A stretch of 45,313 bases of DNA from Candidatus Desulfolinea nitratireducens. Its GTDB lineage: Bacteria; Chloroflexota; Anaerolineae; Anaerolineales; Villigracilaceae. Where the stretch lies: the NCBI GenBank assembly GCA_014382535.1, contig JACNJN010000071.1:1-45313 (forward strand), written 5' to 3'. A model generated the notes under the pieces. The model was not told the DNA's origin. It did not search any database and was given only the letters and a program-made list of their open reading frames with translations. Shown here piece by piece: positions 42,743 through 45,313 of this stretch. A program made the position numbers and the translations under genes. Every line of letters begins with the position of its first letter. Positions within the stretch are counted from its first letter, which is position 1.

Positions 42743-43008
42743 GTAGGCTTGCTCGTCAGCCCGAATTTAAAAAACCAGTTGAAGGAGTTCAGGATCTGGC
42801 AGAGGGGAAACCATGGCTTCAAGCTGGTTGAGCGTTGCGAACATAGTATTCTCTTGTCCATCCGGGCGACTGCGTTGTTCGATAGCGGTGACAACAGCTT
42901 GAAAAGCAGATTCGTAGGTATCGAGCAGAGGAATCAGGTTGACAGAATCATTTAAAGTATCCATTAGTTCCGGATCGCCCGAATTTTGAACTATTTTTTC
43001 AAATTCAT
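42619..43008. repeat. 390-bp direct repeat, copy 1 (in receptor gene)
   Basis: This stretch is repeated at 44868-45257 with a constant offset of 2249 bp and five mismatches that I can find. It covers the sensor-domain codons on both sides of the in-frame TAA. Confidence 0.93.
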
Positions 43009-43345
43009 GAAACTTGCTGCGGGCTTGTTCCAGGTGTAATTCATTCGTAGAGACATATTCGGCCTGAGCCGCTTCAAACCCCAGTGAACGCCATGTAGCC
43101 AGGAAGCTTGATTCGTCCTGGCGGGCTAGCAAAAATTCGTTCTCGATTTCCAGGCTCAACTCACGAATTTGACTGGCTTCTTCCAGTGTGGTCTGAACAC
43201 TGGTGCGCAGGCTTTGCAGACTCTGATAGCCGATAATCGCAATAACCAGGGCTAAAATCAGTATCAACCCAAACCCCAACACGAGTTGAGATCGAATAGA
43301 GCCAAATATCCGATTCGGGCTTGATGAGGTTTTAGATAATGTCAT
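42767..43345 (-). CDS. HAMP-GAF receptor, N-terminal part (split gene)
   Basis: This 192-residue fragment has an inside-in N terminus, a membrane segment at about 20-41 (LVLGFGLILILALVIAIIGY) and the first part of a helical extracytoplasmic sensor domain like those of methyl-accepting receptors. AAAGG lies about eight bases before the ATG. A TAA at 42767 ends it in the middle of the sensor domain; the frame continues afterwards into the HAMP-GAF part. As a free product it would be a membrane-anchored sensor stub. It lies 42 bases after the PotD-like gene, whose product it may sense. Confidence 0.75.
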   Translation of the reverse strand: MTLSKTSSSPNRIFGSIRSQLVLGFGLILILALVIAIIGYQSLQSLRTSVQTTLEEASQIRELSLEIENEFLLARQDESSFLATWRSLGFEAAQAEYVSTNELHLEQARSKFHEFEKIVQNSGDPELMDTLNDSVNLIPLLDTYESAFQAVVTAIEQRSRPDGQENTMFATLNQLEAMVSPLPDPELLQLVF

Positions 43346-43387
43346 AGTTCAAACCTTTCAAGATTTTCTATTTGCATATTTAATACC

Positions 43388-44494
43388 TTATTGTCCGTGG
43401 TTGGCCAATACCTCGCTCCAGGCATCATCATAGAGCTGGCTGGCTGATCCAATATTGGCAAAGAAAAACATCCGAGCGAGAACTTCTTCGGGTGGGTACA
43501 AGCCTGGGTGATTGCGATCTTCCTCGTTCAAAAATGGCAATGCTGCCTGATTTGGTGAAGCGTAGCGAAGATAATTTGAAAGCGCAGCACCGACTTCAGC
43601 ATCCAGGAGGTAATTCATGAACTTTTCTGCGTTCTCTTTATTTGGCGCGCTGGCCAGCAGGCATAGATTATCAGACCAGATCATTGCACCTTCGCTTGGA
43701 ATCATATAACGAATATCTGGATTTTCTGCCATAATTTGGAAAATATCACCATTATATTCATGCGCAATATCGACCTCACCAGCATCCAACAAATCTTGCC
43801 CGGTATCAGGAGCATAGGTCGCTATATGATCTGCATTTGATTTTAAAAACGCTGTAGCTTCATCAAGTTCAATCTGATTGGTTGAATTGGGGCTATGTCC
43901 CAAAAGCAGCAAAATGGCGGCAAAAGCCTCTCGAGGTTCTTCTATAAACGAAACTCGGCCAGCATAAGCCGGATCAAAAACATCGGCCCAGCTGGTTAAT
44001 TCTTTGCCAGTTGCTTTGATGTTGTATCCAATCCCCGTGGTTCCCCATTGATATGGAATACAATAGCGATTACCAGGATCATAGGATGGATTGATAAAGG
44101 TGGGTGCAATATTTGCAAAATTTGGAATATTCGTTTTATCCAGCGATCCAAACATAGATTCGCCACGCAAGAATTCGACGGCATAATCTGAAGGTACGAC
44201 AAGATCATAGTCAACTGGTCCTGCCATAAGAACATCAATCAGTTCTTCATTGCTGGTATAGGTAGTGTAGTTGATGGTTATGCCGTATTCTTCTTCAAAG
44301 GCCGCTAAAATGGTATCGTCCATATAATCCTCCCAATTATAAATATTGAGAACAGTGGATTCGGCGACAGGGGCAACTTCAGTCGCTGGCTCTGCAGTGG
44401 GGGTAGCCGCAGGGGCGCAGGCCGAGACCAGCACAAGGAGTAATATTGGTGCAAATTGAAAAAACTTTGATGTGACTTTCATATTATGGTTCAT
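43388..44494 (-). CDS. PotD-like polyamine-binding lipoprotein
   Basis: This 368-residue extracytoplasmic solute-binding protein of the spermidine/putrescine (PotD) family has a signal peptide with lipobox LVSAC (about Cys26) and an Ala/Pro/Thr linker. The mature domain starts at STVLNIYNWEDYMDDTIL, the PotD hallmark, and contains DYDLVVPSDYAVEFL, YQWGTTGIGYN and WSDNLCLLASAPNKENAEKF. The start is ATG 44494, with ATAGGAG eight bases upstream; the in-frame start at 44575 is rejected. No potA, potB or potC lies nearby; a HAMP-GAF receptor gene follows instead. It may therefore report ligand to the receptor instead of feeding a transporter, which is inference. The ligand itself is unproven. Confidence 0.88.
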   Translation of the reverse strand: MNHNMKVTSKFFQFAPILLLVLVSACAPAATPTAEPATEVAPVAESTVLNIYNWEDYMDDTILAAFEEEYGITINYTTYTSNEELIDVLMAGPVDYDLVVPSDYAVEFLRGESMFGSLDKTNIPNFANIAPTFINPSYDPGNRYCIPYQWGTTGIGYNIKATGKELTSWADVFDPAYAGRVSFIEEPREAFAAILLLLGHSPNSTNQIELDEATAFLKSNADHIATYAPDTGQDLLDAGEVDIAHEYNGDIFQIMAENPDIRYMIPSEGAMIWSDNLCLLASAPNKENAEKFMNYLLDAEVGAALSNYLRYASPNQAALPFLNEEDRNHPGLYPPEEVLARMFFFANIGSASQLYDDAWSEVLANHGQ

Positions 44495-44867
44495 TTCGAT
44501 TCTCCTATTCTTGAAATCGGCTGAAATATTGTTTTTAATTGATATCCGGAGTATCTGATCTGCCGAAGTGATCAACTGTGCAACTCCTTAATTCCCAGTA
44601 ATCTTAAGATTGTAGCAAACCAATTTTACTGTGAATTATATATTGGCTACATTTCAAACACCTTACAACTAAAAGTGACAATATATGCAAAAAAATAGTT
44701 TTCAGCAAAAAATACGAGATTTTCTGCCAAAAATAACGAATGATTTGACTAAGGAGTATTTACGAAGGAGGTAAAGTGTTACCTTCAAAGGCATGCCATT
44801 CCCCCTTTTTTTGGAATGTCTTAAACTGAGGCATCTTGTAGAGTATAAATGCCTTTCAGGACGAAAG
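44495..44867. other. Upstream region of the potD-like gene
   Basis: No gene is seen. A small hairpin (GGTAA-AGTG-TTACC, near 44768-44783) and an inverted CATTCC/GGAATG pair lie at its left-end flank beside the duplicated receptor fragment. The promoter of the signalling operon is presumably here but I could not fix it. Confidence 0.45.
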
Positions 44868-45257
44868 CCGAGCCAGGGATTGCTGCCGCTTCATCCGGGA
44901 GATTGGCCTGGGAGGAATTTTGCACCAGATCGGTAAATTCGAGAATCAACAATCGAAGGTTGTCATAATATTGACGCTGTCCCGTGTTCAAGTAGGCTTG
45001 CTCGTCAGCCCGAATTTAAAAAACCAGTTGAAGGAGTTCAGGATCTGGCAGAGGGGAAACCATGGCTTCAAGCTGGTTGAGCGTTGCGAACATAGTATTC
45101 TCTTGTCCATCCGGGCGACTGCGTTGTTCGATAGCGGTGACAACAGCTTGAAAAGCAGATTCGTAGGTATCGAGCAGAGGAATCAGGTTGACAGAATCAT
45201 CTAAAGTATGCATTAGTTCCGGATCGCCCGAATTTTGAACTATTTTTTCAAATTCAT
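44868..45257. repeat. 390-bp direct repeat, copy 2
   Basis: This is the second copy of 42619-43008 with 385 of 390 positions identical by eye. Both flanks are unrelated to the receptor gene. It holds the same TAA. Confidence 0.93.
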
Positions 45258-45264
45258 TACTCAT
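45016..45264 (-). pseudogene. Receptor sensor-domain fragment
   Basis: The duplicated piece encodes 82 residues from ATG 45264 (MSNEFEKIVQNSGDPELMHT and on) to the same TAA as in the receptor gene. MSN comes from flanking sequence; the rest is receptor sensor domain. It lacks both membrane segments and any output domain. It is most likely a non-functional remnant; the start codon may be chance. Confidence 0.7.
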
Positions 45265-45313
45265 GTTACGCAGTTCTGTAGTCGATAACGAGCTAAAATC
45301 AGGTCAAGGAGCG

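Noticed and set aside
42760-42775. Programmed frameshifting at the T-run before the receptor stop codon
   Set aside because: The run of six T is slippery-looking, but the frame on both sides of the TAA is the same, so a shift of one base would not restore the protein.
1-45313. CRISPR array, tRNA or rRNA genes
   Set aside because: I saw no regularly spaced repeats and no tRNA or rRNA signature. The repeats present are single palindromes or long pairwise duplications.

Overview
This window looks like a chromosomal segment of an anaerobic, acetyl-CoA-pathway bacterium, most likely a member of the Chloroflexota class Anaerolineae. The evidence is a bacterial CODH/ACS (Wood-Ljungdahl) operon, many lipoproteins with long Thr/Pro linkers, multi-GAF signalling proteins, DUF3048 lipoproteins and TipAS-type MerR regulation. 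The taxonomic call is inference from gene content. I saw no tRNA, rRNA or CRISPR array.

Layout. (1) 1-2153: a TipA-like MerR regulator behind a textbook 19-bp-spacer MerR promoter, followed by a 311-bp direct duplication covering the merR end, the terminator and the htpG end. The two copies flank a scrap of group II intron reverse transcriptase. (2) 2043-6541, minus strand: htpG, a GMC oxidoreductase carrying a repeat element in frame, and a DUF166 protein. (3) 7023-21666, plus strand: a 14.6-kb C1 operon. Its order is a small HMA-like protein, cooS, an acetyl-CoA synthase fused to the small corrinoid protein subunit (AcsB-AcsD), acsC, the corrinoid reductive activator acsV, methyltransferase acsE, a MetV-MetF fusion, a DUF3786 protein and two CooC-type nickel ATPases. 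Most gaps in this operon hold a different palindromic repeat. The whole carbonyl branch and the last reduction and transfer of the methyl branch are here; formate dehydrogenase, formyl-THF synthetase and FolD are not. (4) 21733-25185: a GT-C-like membrane protein, then 3-hydroxyacyl-CoA dehydrogenase and thiolase. (5) 25331-29156: two tandem paralogous DUF3048 lipoproteins, each with an SdrD-B-like domain inserted in the middle, and a HIT hydrolase. (6) 29289-36351: housekeeping genes (xseA, xseB, a PAP2-like protein, trx, osmC, ftsY, prfB with its +1 frameshift, an S1-domain protein) and two paralogous Thr/Pro-rich lipoproteins. (7) 36653-44494, minus strand: an apparent signalling operon in which a PotD-like binding lipoprotein is followed by a HAMP-GAF receptor, a repeat-rich GAF histidine kinase, two single-domain response regulators and a GNAT protein. 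The receptor is split by an in-frame TAA. A 390-bp piece of it, including that TAA, is duplicated upstream of the binding protein at the window edge.

The most noteworthy items are the ACS-CFeSP fusion inside a repeat-riddled operon, the solute-binding-protein/receptor/kinase cassette with its duplicated nonsense codon, the reverse-transcriptase scrap between duplicated gene ends, and the domain-inserted DUF3048 pair.
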